Below the pieces are notes generated by a model. It saw only the letters and a program-made list of their open reading frames with translations. It searched no databases and was not told the origin of the DNA. The translations under genes were made by a program, and so were the position numbers. This document shows positions 1 to 9,645 of a stretch of DNA of 40,726 nucleotides, one piece after another. Source of the stretch: Russula earlei (lineage: Eukaryota > Basidiomycota > Agaricomycetes > Russulales > Russulaceae); assembly GCA_025769875.1 (NCBI GenBank), contig JAGFNK010000466.1, forward strand, positions 1-40,726. Direction: 5' to 3'. Positions within the stretch are counted from its first letter, which is position 1. The number at the start of each line of letters is the position of its first letter.

Positions 1-16
1 CCTAAAGCTGACAACC

Positions 17-1323
17 ATGTCGACGCCCACGCCCAGACTCTCCTTCACAGTTCGTCGACCAACTCCAGAATCTCGCGCTACCTCTACTGGCCCAGATTCT
101 GATGATAATTTGCCTGCACTGCCGCGCCACCTTACCCAAGACTACAGCGCCAACAACAGCACACCTGGCAGTCCTCTAGCGGGCAGGTCGCCGAAGAGGA
201 GTGCTCCCGGTAGCCCCAATTCTAGCGACGAGGAAAACGACCAACCTACAGACGAACTCGTAACTGGTTTCGACCGGTTTGGTGTGCAGCGGTGCGTCTC
301 TACTCCAACGTACTCTATTCATAGATGTCTACAACTCACCCCAGTCCCTAAAAAAATTCCCGTAGTGCCACTCCAAGGCCGGAGCCGCAAGTCTTCTTGT
401 CATACCCCGCTCTCCAAAACCGTGACTGGCGAGAGCTGCCCGAAGGCGGCGGGAAGCTGCCAACGGCAAGATGTACGTCCCACCTCATGGCAAGGCGGGG
501 ACTGGCGCGGACGGGAGCGTGGGTGGCCTTGGGACAAGAGATACTATAAACTCCTGGGCCGCATATGGAAGGTCTGCAGATGCGCAAACGTGTCCGAATC
601 GATACAACAGATGGCCCCGATGTCGGACCCGGCCAACTGTCCCCACAGAGGGCCAACCAGAAGAAACTGAGGACCAGCGTGCAATACGTGCGCTTCTCGC
701 TGGCGCAGAGCGTTGACGATGGCTCCGAACGTCCAACGATTGATGCCATCCCTATGACGGACCATGGCTCCGCGCGACATGCACCCACGGAGGACGACGC
801 GTTCAAGCAGACGTTGATGAACTTCCAGACGAGGCGACGTTAGAAGAGTACGAGCGCGTCCCCGTTTCTCAGTTTGGGCAGCATTGCTGCGTGTCATGGG
901 CTGGAAGCCAGGCCAGCCGGCAAGCCGGAACCTGAAACGAGGCATCGTCGAACCGTGGTTGCCTCCCTCACGACCCGCTCTACTTGGAATCGGCGCAAAA
1001 GAGCGGGAAAGTCTTCGACGATGGAAGTAACGGAAGGCGCGCACCTTCCCGCCCAGAACGCAAGTACATTCCACTCGTACGCAGGGAATCAGACAGGTCG
1101 TCGTCACCCTCATTCGCTACCCGCGTCACGTAGTGAATCGAGGAGAGCTTCTAGGTCGCCAGGGCGAAGGGAGCGAAGAGAGGGTGATCGGGAGCGACGT
1201 CGAGGTTGTAACCTTGAATCGGAACAGGAGCGGGATCGGGATGGGCGCCGTGATCGAGACCGCGAATCAGAGCGCGATAGGGATAGGCGGAGAGACCGAG
1301 ATCGATCACCTCGTCCTAGTTGA
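17..1323 (+). pseudogene. Frameshifted Spp2/GPKOW-type G-patch splicing factor gene
   Basis: Family pieces appear in the right order but in alternating frames. They are an acidic-Ser N-terminus ending DELVTGFDRFGVQR; PALQNRDWREL (near 400-430); MYVPPHGKAGTGADGSVGGLGTRDTINS (471-555, written here across a frame change); PTIDAIPM (about 740-760); DELPDEATLEEYERVPVSQFG (about 812-875); the G-patch core with MGWKPGQPASR and IVEPWLPPSRPALLGIGAKERE (about 880-1010); KYIPLVRRESDRS; and an Arg-Asp/Ser-rich tail to 1323. Proteins of this family bind the DEAH helicase Prp2 in the spliceosome (family knowledge). An intron fits at 292-344 (GTGCGT...CTCAC...CAG). At least five single-base shifts break the reading frame, while within the family frames I see almost no stops. 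Either a recent pseudogene or an error-rich assembly would explain this. The family call is fairly firm; function is doubtful unless the indels are artefacts. Confidence 0.7.
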
Positions 1324-1432
1324 TGAGAGCAGGCTACCGCCACGATCACTGAACCCCTTGCGTAGTATTCCCCGCGTGCTCGTTGTATCCAACCTCACAC
1401 ACCTGTACTGCTGTCTTTTTACATCCAAGGCG

Positions 1433-2537
1433 ATGAGATACACCGTGTTTCTGGGAGCACCATCTTCAAGCGCACACAGCGATGCTGGCATATTGTATCA
1501 ATGGCACACACATGAATCTACAGATGTTTCCGTTTCGAATAACGACTCCTTCCATGGGTACCCTTCTTCAGAGCTCGACGCTACCAGAAGACGCCTCTCA
1601 GCTTTGTACGAAAACATCATATCCGCCGACGATGAAGATGAAAGGGATACTCAAATAGTTGAAGAGGACTTGATGAACGTCGGGAGACAAGGTTCGGCCC
1701 AGCTCATTTCATCCCCTTATGATTGTGGTAGGTGCTCATCACAAACGCTCCTTTCTCATTCTTAGATCAAATGGCACCTTTAACCTGGGCTGAAATGACC
1801 CAATCTGAATGTGAGAGCAATTCCATGAACAGACATTCGATGCACGCTTCAATTTCGCGCCCAACATCGTCGTGGCAGAACAATTTCGAGACGCAAGAAG
1901 ACATCTACATCTACACCTATTCTGATACATCGTCGATCGCACGGTTCCCCGACTTTCAATTTTCGCTAAGCACACTTTCGATGCTTGGCTCCGCGGAAGG
2001 GAAGACTTGTCTACTACTCGCAGTGCTGGAAGTCGATGGGCCGGACGAGGTGACTGTGCGTCGTGGGCCGGACACCGGGCATTCTATCTCCGTGCTGCGC
2101 CTCATCGTGAGCGACGAAGCAAGTACGATTCGCAAGCTCACTGCGTGGCGAGAGATCGCGGAGACATGGGGCGGCGCAATGCAGGAAGCAGTTGGCATAC
2201 GGCGCGGCGATGTGGTCTACTTTGAAAGTGAGCGCACCCTGTTTCCTCAGCACGCACGATCTCCGCCATTAGTATTTGCGCAGGCTGACCTCTACTTCTG
2301 TTAGACGTCCTGGCCACACCAGCGAAAGGCGGTAGCGGTGCGCCAATCCCCGTCATCACAGCGTCAACAAACCTCCGCTCGCGTGCAAAAATCTGTTATC
2401 GGACGATGCCGCGCACATCTGTACCAGCCGACATGTACCTGCGACCAGACCTGCGCCTCAGTGCGAGCGACGCCGCAGTGCGTCGTGTTGCAGCCCTCGT
2501 CGTATGGTTCGAACGTATAGCCGGCCTGGCCACGTGA
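1433..2537 (+). CDS. OB-fold protein resembling the first OB fold of Shieldin-2 (three exons, 329 aa)
   Basis: Exons are 1433-1727, 1766-2227 and 2305-2537. The introns are 38 nt (GTAGGT...TTCTTAG) and 77 nt (GTGAGC...CTGAC...TTAG). The joins keep one frame and give SSPYDC-DQMAPL and YFE-NVLATPAK. The first ~160 residues are Ser/acidic and probably disordered. Residues about 165-260 look like an OB barrel: LLLAVLEVDGPDEV, RRGPDTG, VLRLIVSDEASTIRKLTAWRE and GIRRGDVVYFENV. A conserved-looking C-terminal segment follows (KICYRTMP; LRPDLRLSASDAAVRRVAALVVWFERIAG). The order hydrophobic strand, GPxxG, LxVxDxSxxxxxLxxWR, GDxV is what I associate with SHLD2 OB1, which acts with Rev7 at DNA ends. An RPA-like or other OB protein remains possible. 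It begins 110 nt after the splicing-factor relic on the same strand. Unlike its neighbours, it has no frameshift. Confidence 0.65.
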
Positions 2538-2644
2538 CGTCGCATAAGGCTGGCAACATCTTAAGTCCACACCACATCACATTTGCCATGGGGCAAGCCA
2601 CGTTTAAAGCTCGCAGCCACAGCCACGAGTCCTGCCCTCGGCGC

Positions 2645-2653
2645 TATATATAA
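2645..2653 (+). promoter_or_regulatory. TATA box of the 2738 gene
   Basis: TATATATAA stands alone in a GC-rich stretch. A start site about 30 nt further on would lie near 2680, downstream of the first in-frame ATG (2672) and upstream of the ATG at 2738. This spacing is why I prefer 2738 as the start codon. Confidence 0.5.
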
Positions 2654-2737
2654 TAAGACACCCCGGCTGCTGTGTGGTGTCTGCGTTCGTTCTTCTTTTC
2701 CATAATTCCATTCAGTTTTCGTTTTCTCTGCCACGTG

Positions 2738-3385
2738 ATGCCTGTCCCCTCACCCCGCCTCACCCAGCTCGCGCATCTCTTTTCAGCCAACGCAGCCGCA
2801 GTGTTCTGGAACAGGTACATGCTCGCGTCCCTGCGTCGTCACCGGGACCCATTTGGTTCCAATGATGTCTTGCCTTCGCCAACCAGCACCAGCTCCGAAG
2901 TCGACATAGGTCCGGACGACAGAACCCTCGTAAATTCCACACGGAACCCGTCTCACTCTGATGAGGCGGGTTCGATACTGCTCAGTGACGTACCTGAGGA
3001 TGCGGTATGCGTAAACCCCCAATATGTCTCCTGCCACCTACCCACTTCCTCCAAGCCCCATGACACCTTGGTGCGACTGTCTATCATCGATCCTATCCCG
3101 ACCGCCGAGAACCTCCTAGCACACGAGTCAATACGCCCATTCACTACCTTGGATGCCCTAATCTCCCCACCATCTTGTACTCCTGCCCTAACACCACCGC
3201 CCACACATTATAAGAGGAGGCGTGCTCGCATTATCTCATCAAACGAGGACCGCGACCCTGATCCAGACCCAATATCTACTGGGTATGTCTGTGTTATTTG
3301 AGTTTGTTGCGGCAATACTGGTGCTAATGGTACCAGGTGCAGGCCGGATATTGATATCGATTGTACTCTACGATTTCCATTCTAA
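2738..3385 (+). CDS. Unrecognised small protein, two exons, about 197 aa
   Basis: Exon 1 is 2738-3282 and exon 2 is 3337-3385. The 54-nt intron has GTATGT, a GCTAAT branch-like site and CCAG. Splicing replaces an early in-frame stop with a short tail, TGCRPDIDIDCTLRFPF. The protein starts MPVPSPRLTQLAHLF. It is Ser/Thr/Pro rich and has a possible nuclear localisation cluster (YKRRRARII) followed by acidic DRDPDPDP. I recognise no domain, signal peptide or membrane segment. The in-frame ATG at 2672 would add 22 hydrophobic residues, but it lies only 19 nt from the end of the TATA box. Base composition and a well-formed intron support a real host gene. It may be a fast-evolving regulator, but nothing in the sequence assigns a role. 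Confidence 0.5.
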
Positions 3386-3639
3386 ACTTAACTTCCTCGA
3401 ACCCAACCGTTTATATCAACTATTTACTTAGTTTTATACATAATTGCCACAACTTTAATAGAATAGAACCGAAGCGCGAGCGTCACTCGAATTTCATCTT
3501 GCACTTTGCCTTCCCTATCTTGGCACGCCACGTAGAGATAGAAGGTGCAAATGGTGTTGCTAACTGGACTTTAGAATGTGCAGAGAACATGCTGATGAAC
3601 ATAGGTGGTGTACACTTCAAAATCCACATGTATGTTGTC

Positions 3640-3785
3640 CAGTGCGCACCATTCCAGCTGCCCCTCAGTTGCCCTTTGTTGGAGCTGTAGGATTATAACT
3701 ATGTACACTATTAGCTTTAAATGAAGTGTAAAGGGATGTGTAGTACTGACCTCAGTATTGCGTATAAAAGACTGAGGGAAAAAAC
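3640..3785 (+). repeat. Dispersed repeat shared with 17608-17765
   Basis: The stretch GTTGGAGCTGTAG...TTAGCTTTAAATG...GTGTAGTACTGACCTCAG...AAAAGACTGAGG has a clear inverted counterpart at 17608-17765. The 17-kb copy carries an extra internal duplication. No ORF is shared. The rest of 3390-3870 is AT-rich intergenic sequence in which I see no gene. Confidence 0.6.
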
Positions 3786-3877
3786 GAACGATGAAATTTT
3801 TTTTTCTTATGGCGGAATGTATTTTTTGCTCTTGGATCACAGATGATGTATTTCTTTAGATGGTAATGACAACAACG

Positions 3878-3883
3878 TTTATT
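3878..3883 (-). terminator. AATAAA polyadenylation signal of the 3888-5994 gene
   Basis: On the minus strand AATAAA follows the TAG stop (3890-3888) after four bases. It is the only good signal nearby. Confidence 0.5.
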
Positions 3884-3887
3884 CAAT

Positions 3888-5994
3888 CTAGCGGGTTGAG
3901 CCGTCATTCTGCTCCGCCTCCGGGAAGACGCGGCCGGTCGTGTCGTTGAACCATTGCGCAACGAGAGGGCCCAGGTGGGGCAGAGGAGGGGTAAGAGCGG
4001 CTTGATGCTCTTCGAAGTTCGCGATGACCTGCTTGCCAATCGCGATGATCGCCCCAAGCAATGGCTTGCCGACCTTGTTGCGGACGAACGAGTCGGTGGA
4101 ATTGATGATGTCGCGGTAGCCGACGCGATCCGTATATTTGAGCGTGACGTCGCCGTGAGTCAATCCGTGGGAGGCGACCATGCACTCGTCATAGGTGTGG
4201 TGCTGATTGAAGCCGATCAAAGCGGCGAGCAAGGTGAGGCGAAGCTGCTCGAGGGTGGGGTGGTTGGCGTTGGCGCAGCCCTGCGGATCGATGTTGCTGA
4301 GGAAGATACGAGAATAGCTGAGCACATGACCGCTGGGGCCGATGTAGATGGGGCGGTGGTTCTCAACCGCGCGGGTCTGCCAGTCCTGGGCGGCTTCAAC
4401 GGCTTGCTTGACGACGGCGTCGATCTTGACAGCGAGGCTGGCAGTGCGGGGATAGGCGGCGATGTTGCCGAAGAGTTCGTCCAACTGGGCTTCGCTCAGG
4501 CGCTGGAGTTTGCGGCGATAATTGGCACCGGCAGTCTCCGGGGTGAGGACGACGTTGGCCTTGCGGCCAACGACGTGTGGATAGTAGCGCGCGAGATTGA
4601 GAGTGAGGAGGGCAGGGCGGTCGCCGGCGATCCTGGGGATCTTTGACGTCGTCGTCTTTGAGGTGGGCGAGATCATACTCGATAGGGATTCCCGTCCTGA
4701 GCGAAGCCTTCGCGCGCACTTGGTATTCCTCCGCGAATGGGTCCTCCCCCTTGCGAAGAGGCGTGTCGGACCAGGTGAGGCTAAGAAAGAGCGTGTAGAA
4801 CGCCTTCCGCTTGGTCTCGTCGTGACTCATGATAGTGATGATGTGGGGAAGACTGAGGATGTGGAAGCCGCAGTCGGCAAGAGTGAGGTTGCCGCCAAGG
4901 AAATGGCCGGCAGCGCTTGGAAGACCTGCGCCAGCTGTGAATGTGATTAGACGGATGAAGCTAGGGAAGGAGAGCGAAAGTGAGGAGGCTTACCTGCTGT
5001 TTCAACTGGACACGAATTCAGTCTTGATGCGATTGAGCTCGGCGACGCGAGCAGGATCCTGCGAATCCCAATCCAACAGAGTGCAAAGACCCCTCCATTT
5101 CTTCCCGTCCGCGTCGAGGCAGAGGACTTCGACGAGCTTGCGCTCGATAAAGTTGATCCCGAAGATGGGCATCTGCTGCGGCCCGAACTCGTCATAGCTG
5201 TAGGAGTAGGAGAACTGGTTGTTCCAGGAGAGGAGGCTGGTCGCGTCGGTGGTGTAGTACGCCATCGCCTTGGGAGCCTTGAATTTGTGAAGGCGATCCG
5301 GGCGGCGCAGCTTCATCTGGATCAAGTACATGTGGTACTCGAAGTTGTCGTCCATGTCGGCAGCAAGCTCGAGCGAGCCATTGTAATAGCCGACCTGACC
5401 GAGAAGACATTCACGCAGCTTGTAGGTGTAGCGGATTTTTCGGAAGAGAAGGGCGAGGGCAGGGGGCATGGGATTAGCAGCTGTGTATCGGGCGGCAATG
5501 TTGTCGAGGATATCCTGGCGGGTACGCGCCTTGCCGAGAGAGAGATCGTGGTCAGCGAGGTGTTCCTTCTCGATTGCCTTGCTCTGCAAGGCGTAGTCAC
5601 GCTCTAACGCGAAGTCTTTGAGATCGGCGACGAGATCGGCCTCGGTGCCGATGTGAGTGTCGTCACTGCCAGGGACCGCGTCGGCGACGTAGAGGGCGTC
5701 GAACGTGAACGCGTAGATCTCCTGCCAATTGGTGTAGCCAGGAATCTCGCCGGAAATGTGCTTGGCCCAAGCGAGGATCTGATCGCGAAGGGTTTGGGCG
5801 GTAGAAGGCTTGACCTCAACGCGGTCGATGTCGAAGCCAAACCTGAGGATCTTTGAGAGGGCGTCTTCGACGGCGTCGTTGAGATGCAAGCGGCGCCAGT
5901 CGTCGCGCTGGGAGGAGCTGCGAACCACGATGCTGTGGCTCTGGTCAGGCGAGGTAGCCTGGGCGGGGGGGATGTTGGCGGCGAGAGAAGCCAT
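3888..5994 (-). pseudogene. Unrecognised long gene, one intron, two frameshifts (about 660 aa if intact)
   Basis: I start it at MASLAANIPPAQ (5994), because upstream residues in that frame are poly-Lys from an A-tract. The first block (to about 5010) has AVEDALSKILRFGFDIDRVEV, HIGTEADLVADLKDFAL and LLSWNNQFSYSYSYDEFG. At about 5008-5014 the frame shifts by one base. The new frame reads CPVETA into a 59-nt intron (4993-4935; GTAAGC, CTAAT, TTCACAG) and resumes AGAGLPSAAGHFLGGNLTLADCGFHIL, MSHDETKRKAFYTLFLSL and EYDLAHLKDDDVKDP. A second one-base shift at about 4631-4638 (run CCCCAGG) leads into IAGDRPALLTLNLARYYPHVV and then an open frame to NDGSTR at 3888. No known domain is visible. A long antisense ORF (3954-4646) is a composition shadow. 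With two indels in short runs and almost no stops, assembly error is a live alternative to pseudogenisation. Confidence 0.6.
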
Positions 5995-6087
5995 TGTTGT
6001 CTGTGTGGACGTACGACTAGCTTTCCAAGAGCGAGAGAACGAGGGACAAGACGCCGCGATTTGTAAGCATCTGAGTGAGAAAAGTGT

Positions 6088-6140
6088 TTTTTTTTTCTTT
6101 TTCTTTTTTTTTTGAATCCAAACTTGTATTTTTTTTTTCC
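6088..6140. repeat. Poly-T/A tracts between gene island and repeats
   Basis: Three long T runs with C interruptions sit directly upstream of the minus-strand gene, so they are A-tracts in its sense. GAATCCAAACTTGTATT and GAATTTGTATT form a degenerate direct repeat here. A-tracts can exclude nucleosomes at promoters, but this one could equally be a retroposed poly-A end. Confidence 0.5.
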
Positions 6141-6166
6141 GAATTTGTATTCCACAGCGCATACTA

Positions 6167-6424
6167 TCCCTGTGCCCTCATTCATACAGGGCCCTCATTC
6201 GGACAGTCATGCTCTGTCACCCCTCAAACTAAGAGCTCCGACACAGCATCAGTCAGCAAGCATGACAAACAGCCATTTTTCAATTTCACTGCACAACACT
6301 TTTTTCATCATAGAAATTTATTGGGTATGTAGATAGAAGATACTATATACAGTATTCAAAGTATTGTAGTTGTTGAGTAAGTGATATGTGAGGAATTGAT
6401 GGTGTCCAAATGAGGGCACAGGGA
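6167..6424. mobile_element. Possible 258-bp MITE with TA duplication
   Basis: The termini are inverted: TCCCTGTGCCCTCATT at 6167-6182 and its complement at 6409-6424, each flanked by TA (6165-6166 and 6425-6426). The left end repeats CCCTCATTCGGACA further in, matching the continuation of the right end (CCCTCATTTGGACA). TA targets and short size suit a Tc1/mariner-derived non-autonomous element. No coding capacity. Confidence 0.55.
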
Positions 6425-6438
6425 TATTACTGTACCAA

Positions 6439-6862
6439 TTATTTGCTGTTTTCAGCACACTTGGGCCTTGGCAGAGTTTGAATTCCACCCAAATCAGCGC
6501 AGAAAACCCTCTCAAATGTGCAGGGTGAATATCTCCCTCAAAACAGCTTCAATTCACATAAAACTTATTGTCCCTGAATTGCCTGAATGAGGGCTAGGCA
6601 GCCCCATTGTTTTCATGAGATTTGAGTGAGAATTGGTGGAGCTGGACTCAAGCCACCTCCACATGTGTATTAGATGAATTACAACTCAAAATCGTGGTCT
6701 ATATCTATTATTTTTCCCTCATGTTGTACCCATGGGCTGTCTTGAGGCAGCCCCATAGTGTTTTTGACTCAAGTGTTGTGGTGTGCAACATTGTTTCCAG
6801 TGCAATCGGAGTTGTGGCCAGCCACTCATCACCCCTCTCGCCTCTCCATTCCAACCATCCTT
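6439..6862 (+). repeat. R repeat, copy 1
   Basis: It reads TTTTCAGCACACTTGG, GAATTCCACCCAAATC, AATATCTCCCTCAAAACAG, CCTGAATGAGGGCTAGGCAG, and on to GTGCAACATTGTTTCCAGTG and the CCACTCATCACCCCTCTC tail that only copy 2 shares. All four R copies keep an open frame for about 58 codons beginning MSENWWSWTQATSTCVLDEL. This may be chance or a residual peptide. Confidence 0.75.
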
Positions 6863-7323
6863 CTTGTTTTTCACAGACAGAGAGGAGTGGGTTGCAAAGA
6901 GGGGTCCTATTCTGAACTCTTTCTACTACAGAGTAGCTAGGGTGTTTTTATATACAGGAGAGAGGTACTAGAGATGAAAGGCATGAAAGTGAATCAAGAC
7001 TGGTTGAGATGGTTGAGGCAATCATGAAAGGCTTGAGACATGAACACGTTGCATGTGCAGGGTGTGGCGTGTGCGCATGGTCAGTGGCGAGGGCTGGGCA
7101 ATGCGATTGAGGTCTTGATGTCAAACATGAGGTGGCTTGTGGTGTGTGGCCGGTGGATGGCCTGGAACGAGAGGGAGGTGGCAAAGGATAGGAGGAAGCA
7201 TCATGTCCTATTGCATTTCCCACATGTCATTCCATGGCCAGCCATATGGCTACCTTACACCTCCTAGGGGCTTGAAACTTTGACTGTCCTTGGTCAAGCA
7301 TCTGAATGTGAGTGTTTTGAGCC
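6863..7323. other. Left interior of block 1, no gene seen
   Basis: Unique sequence between R copy 1 and the Copia target site. Only short ORFs occur, on both strands, and none resembles a known protein. It ends at the TTTTC (7324-7328) duplicated by the Copia insertion. Confidence 0.5.
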
Positions 7324-7328
7324 TTTTC

Positions 7329-7713
7329 TGTTGCGCAGCATAGAGCGCAGCTAACAGGCCAAGCAACCCACCTTAGAGGTTGTGCTAATGCTCAAGTGAT
7401 ATTGGGGTGTAGAGCGATATGTATACTCGTCTACATGTATGGTATTTATACCTCTATGACCCAGGGCTGTTCCTAAGTTCAAAAGAGGTGACTACAGGTG
7501 TCCACTATATCGCGCATTAAGTGACGCGTGATGTGGAAACGTTCTAGACGCAGCATAAGGCTGTATCTTGTGATAGATAGTGTAGTATGCGTAACCCTAT
7601 TGCCATAAGCGCATATACTAAAGTTCTGTCTAACACGTAACATCTATGAGCGGATCTTGAACCTTGTAAGAAGGTCTTTGCCTTCTTTGATCCATTCGGG
7701 TTCCGGTTCAACA
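7329..7713 (-). repeat. Copia 3' LTR
   Basis: 385 bp, TGTTG...CAACA. It differs from the 5' LTR at seven positions, every one a CG versus TG or CA change. A TATAAATA box lies inside a palindromic GGTATAAATACC on the minus strand near 7440-7451. Confidence 0.95.
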
Positions 7714-7725
7714 CTCCCCCTTGCT
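7714..7725 (-). other. Copia polypurine tract
   Basis: On the minus strand AGCAAGGGGGAG abuts the 3' LTR, where plus-strand DNA synthesis is primed in LTR elements. Confidence 0.75.
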
Positions 7726-7762
7726 AAGTGCATCGGTAGATGCCGTGAGCATTTTCCCACAT

Positions 7763-9253
7763 TCAGGGGTAGAACGTTAGTCCTAGTTGCTCCCTGAATT
7801 TGAGGAACTTGACGCGACCAAGGTTCTTGGTGAACATGTCGGCAGGGTTATTAGCCCCTTCAATAAAGAATAGCTCCACCTGTTTGTTTTGTATGACTTC
7901 ACGAATGAAGTGATAGCGCAAATCAATGTGTTTGATGCGCTTTTCTTGCACAGGATTGGAGGCTAAGAATATTGAGCCTTGGTTATCACCGAACAGTGGG
8001 ATAGGAGCAAGATTAATGCCAAGTTCTGTTAGTAAGGATTTAATCCAAACCAACTGTCTGCTTGTGTCAGAGAGCGACATATACTCAGCTTCAGTGGAGG
8101 AGAGCGTGACTGTTTTCTGCGCTCGTGAGTTCCACGAAAATATTGCTCCAGCCAGGTTCACCATATAGCCTGTAGTGGACTTCCGGTTAGTCGGATCAGA
8201 AGCCCAGTCAGAGTCGGCATATGCCATCAAGCCGCCATTAGATGGTCCATCATAGCCCAAGGCATAATTGGTGGTTCCCAAGAGGTATCGGCAAATATAG
8301 AATGCACGATTTAGATGGTCCTCTGAGGGATTGGCAGCATGTTGCGACAACTTAGTGACCACAAAGGCTATGTCTGGACGCGTTCCAAGCATTATGTACA
8401 GGAGTGATCCTATAACTTGCTGGAATTTTGACCGCAAGGCTGGGTCAGCAGCAGAAGTGTTGGGAGAGGGGTGATAGCCCTCTGGTAGCGGAGTAGGAGC
8501 AGGGTTTGCATTAAGCAAGTCGAAACGCTGCAGCACTTTCTTAAGGTACTCAGTCTGGTCCAGATGTATTTGGCCAGACTTGCGTTGAATGCGCATGCGT
8601 AGAAATTCTTGGGCATCGCCCAGATCTCAACATTCCCAGAGCTTCATGAAGCGCTCCTTTGTTTTATTGATTTGTTTTTTGTCTGCTCCAAAGAAGAGCA
8701 CATCATCAACATAGACGATGGCTATGATGCTCTTGTCTTTACTAACAAAGAGCCCAGAGTCAGACATAAGGCGAATAAGGCCGAGCGAGGCCATGGACTT
8801 GTCAAGGGCTTTCCACCATGCAAGTGCCGCTTGCTTGAGTCCATATATTGCGCGTTTAAGGCGCATGACTTTGCGCTCTTGACCTTTTATTTTGAAGCCT
8901 TCAGGCTGCTCCATATAGAGCTCTTCATCGAGCTCACCATAGAGAAAGGCAGTCTTGATGTCTAGTCCGCTAATGTGCCAGTTTTTGAGCGCTGTGAGCG
9001 CAATCATCAGGCGGACTGTCTCAAACCGTACCACGGGTGAGAATATTTTGTCATAGTCAATGCCTTCTACTTGGGAGAAACCTTTGGCGACTAGTCTGGC
9101 TTTTTTACGACCATCAGACTTAAGGTCAAATACCCATCTATTTTTGATGATTTTGTGATCCTTGGGAGGATCGACTAGTTCGAAGACTTTGCAGTCTGCA
9201 GAGGGATTCCAACTCCTCGCGACAAGCATCTTTCCACTCCTTTTGGAGTTCAC
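7763..9253 (-). pseudogene. Copia reverse transcriptase-RNase H, one TGA stop
   Basis: Two ORFs (8627-9253 and 7763-8596) are in the same frame and separated by a single TGA at 8629-8627. The first shows RWVFDLKSDGRKKARLVAKGF, GLDIKTAFLYGELDEELYMEQPEGF, RAIYGLKQAALAWW and the catalytic IVYVDDVLFFG. The second shows DLGDAQEFLRMRI, YADSDWASDPTNRKSTTGY (RNase H), TLSSTEAEYM and NNPADMFTKNL, all typical of Copia. The stop sits in WEC-stop-DLGDAQ, where CGA (Arg) mutated to TGA at a CpG is the simplest origin. At the N-terminus the frame differs from the linker ORF 9138-9893, so a one-base shift lies near 9180-9200. Confidence 0.9.
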
Positions 9254-9645
9254 TTGGCATTCGCAGAATGTCCCTAAAGGTCCATTCGCGAATCTTCGCA
9301 GTATCAGGTGTATCTGAACTTAGTGGAACTGCTTGGGCGAGCAGATAGTTCAGAAATTTGACTCCCCCTTCCCTTGCAAGACGTAAAATGTCTTCTACCT
9401 CATCCTCAGAGGCTTGCGGCGGTTGATCGTCAAGGACGACAGGAGGGTAAGGGCCTGGTGCGGCCGATCCTGACGTACTACCCTCACCGGAGCTACCGGG
9501 TTGGTTTTCTGTCATTGTTCTCCATGTGCGTGTGCGCCGAACGTCTTTTTCCACTTCTGTGGGGTGTCTGCGTTCACCATAGACGTTGCCTGGACGGGTA
9601 GGTACTTTCCTCAACCGCTGAGACCTTCGAAGAGGTACAGGTTCT

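Noticed and set aside
1110..1349. Arg/Ser-rich minus ORF that looks like an SR protein
   Set aside because: It mirrors the Arg-Asp/Ser tail of the plus-strand G-patch gene, whose other conserved blocks are on plus.
2672..3301. ATG at 2672 as the start and 3301 as the end of the small gene
   Set aside because: The start is too close to the TATA box, and a well-formed intron at 3283-3336 removes the stop at 3299-3301.
3954..4646. 230-codon plus-strand ORF antisense to the large minus gene
   Set aside because: The minus strand has the intron, polyadenylation signal and continuous protein-like blocks; the plus frame is a GC-rich shadow.
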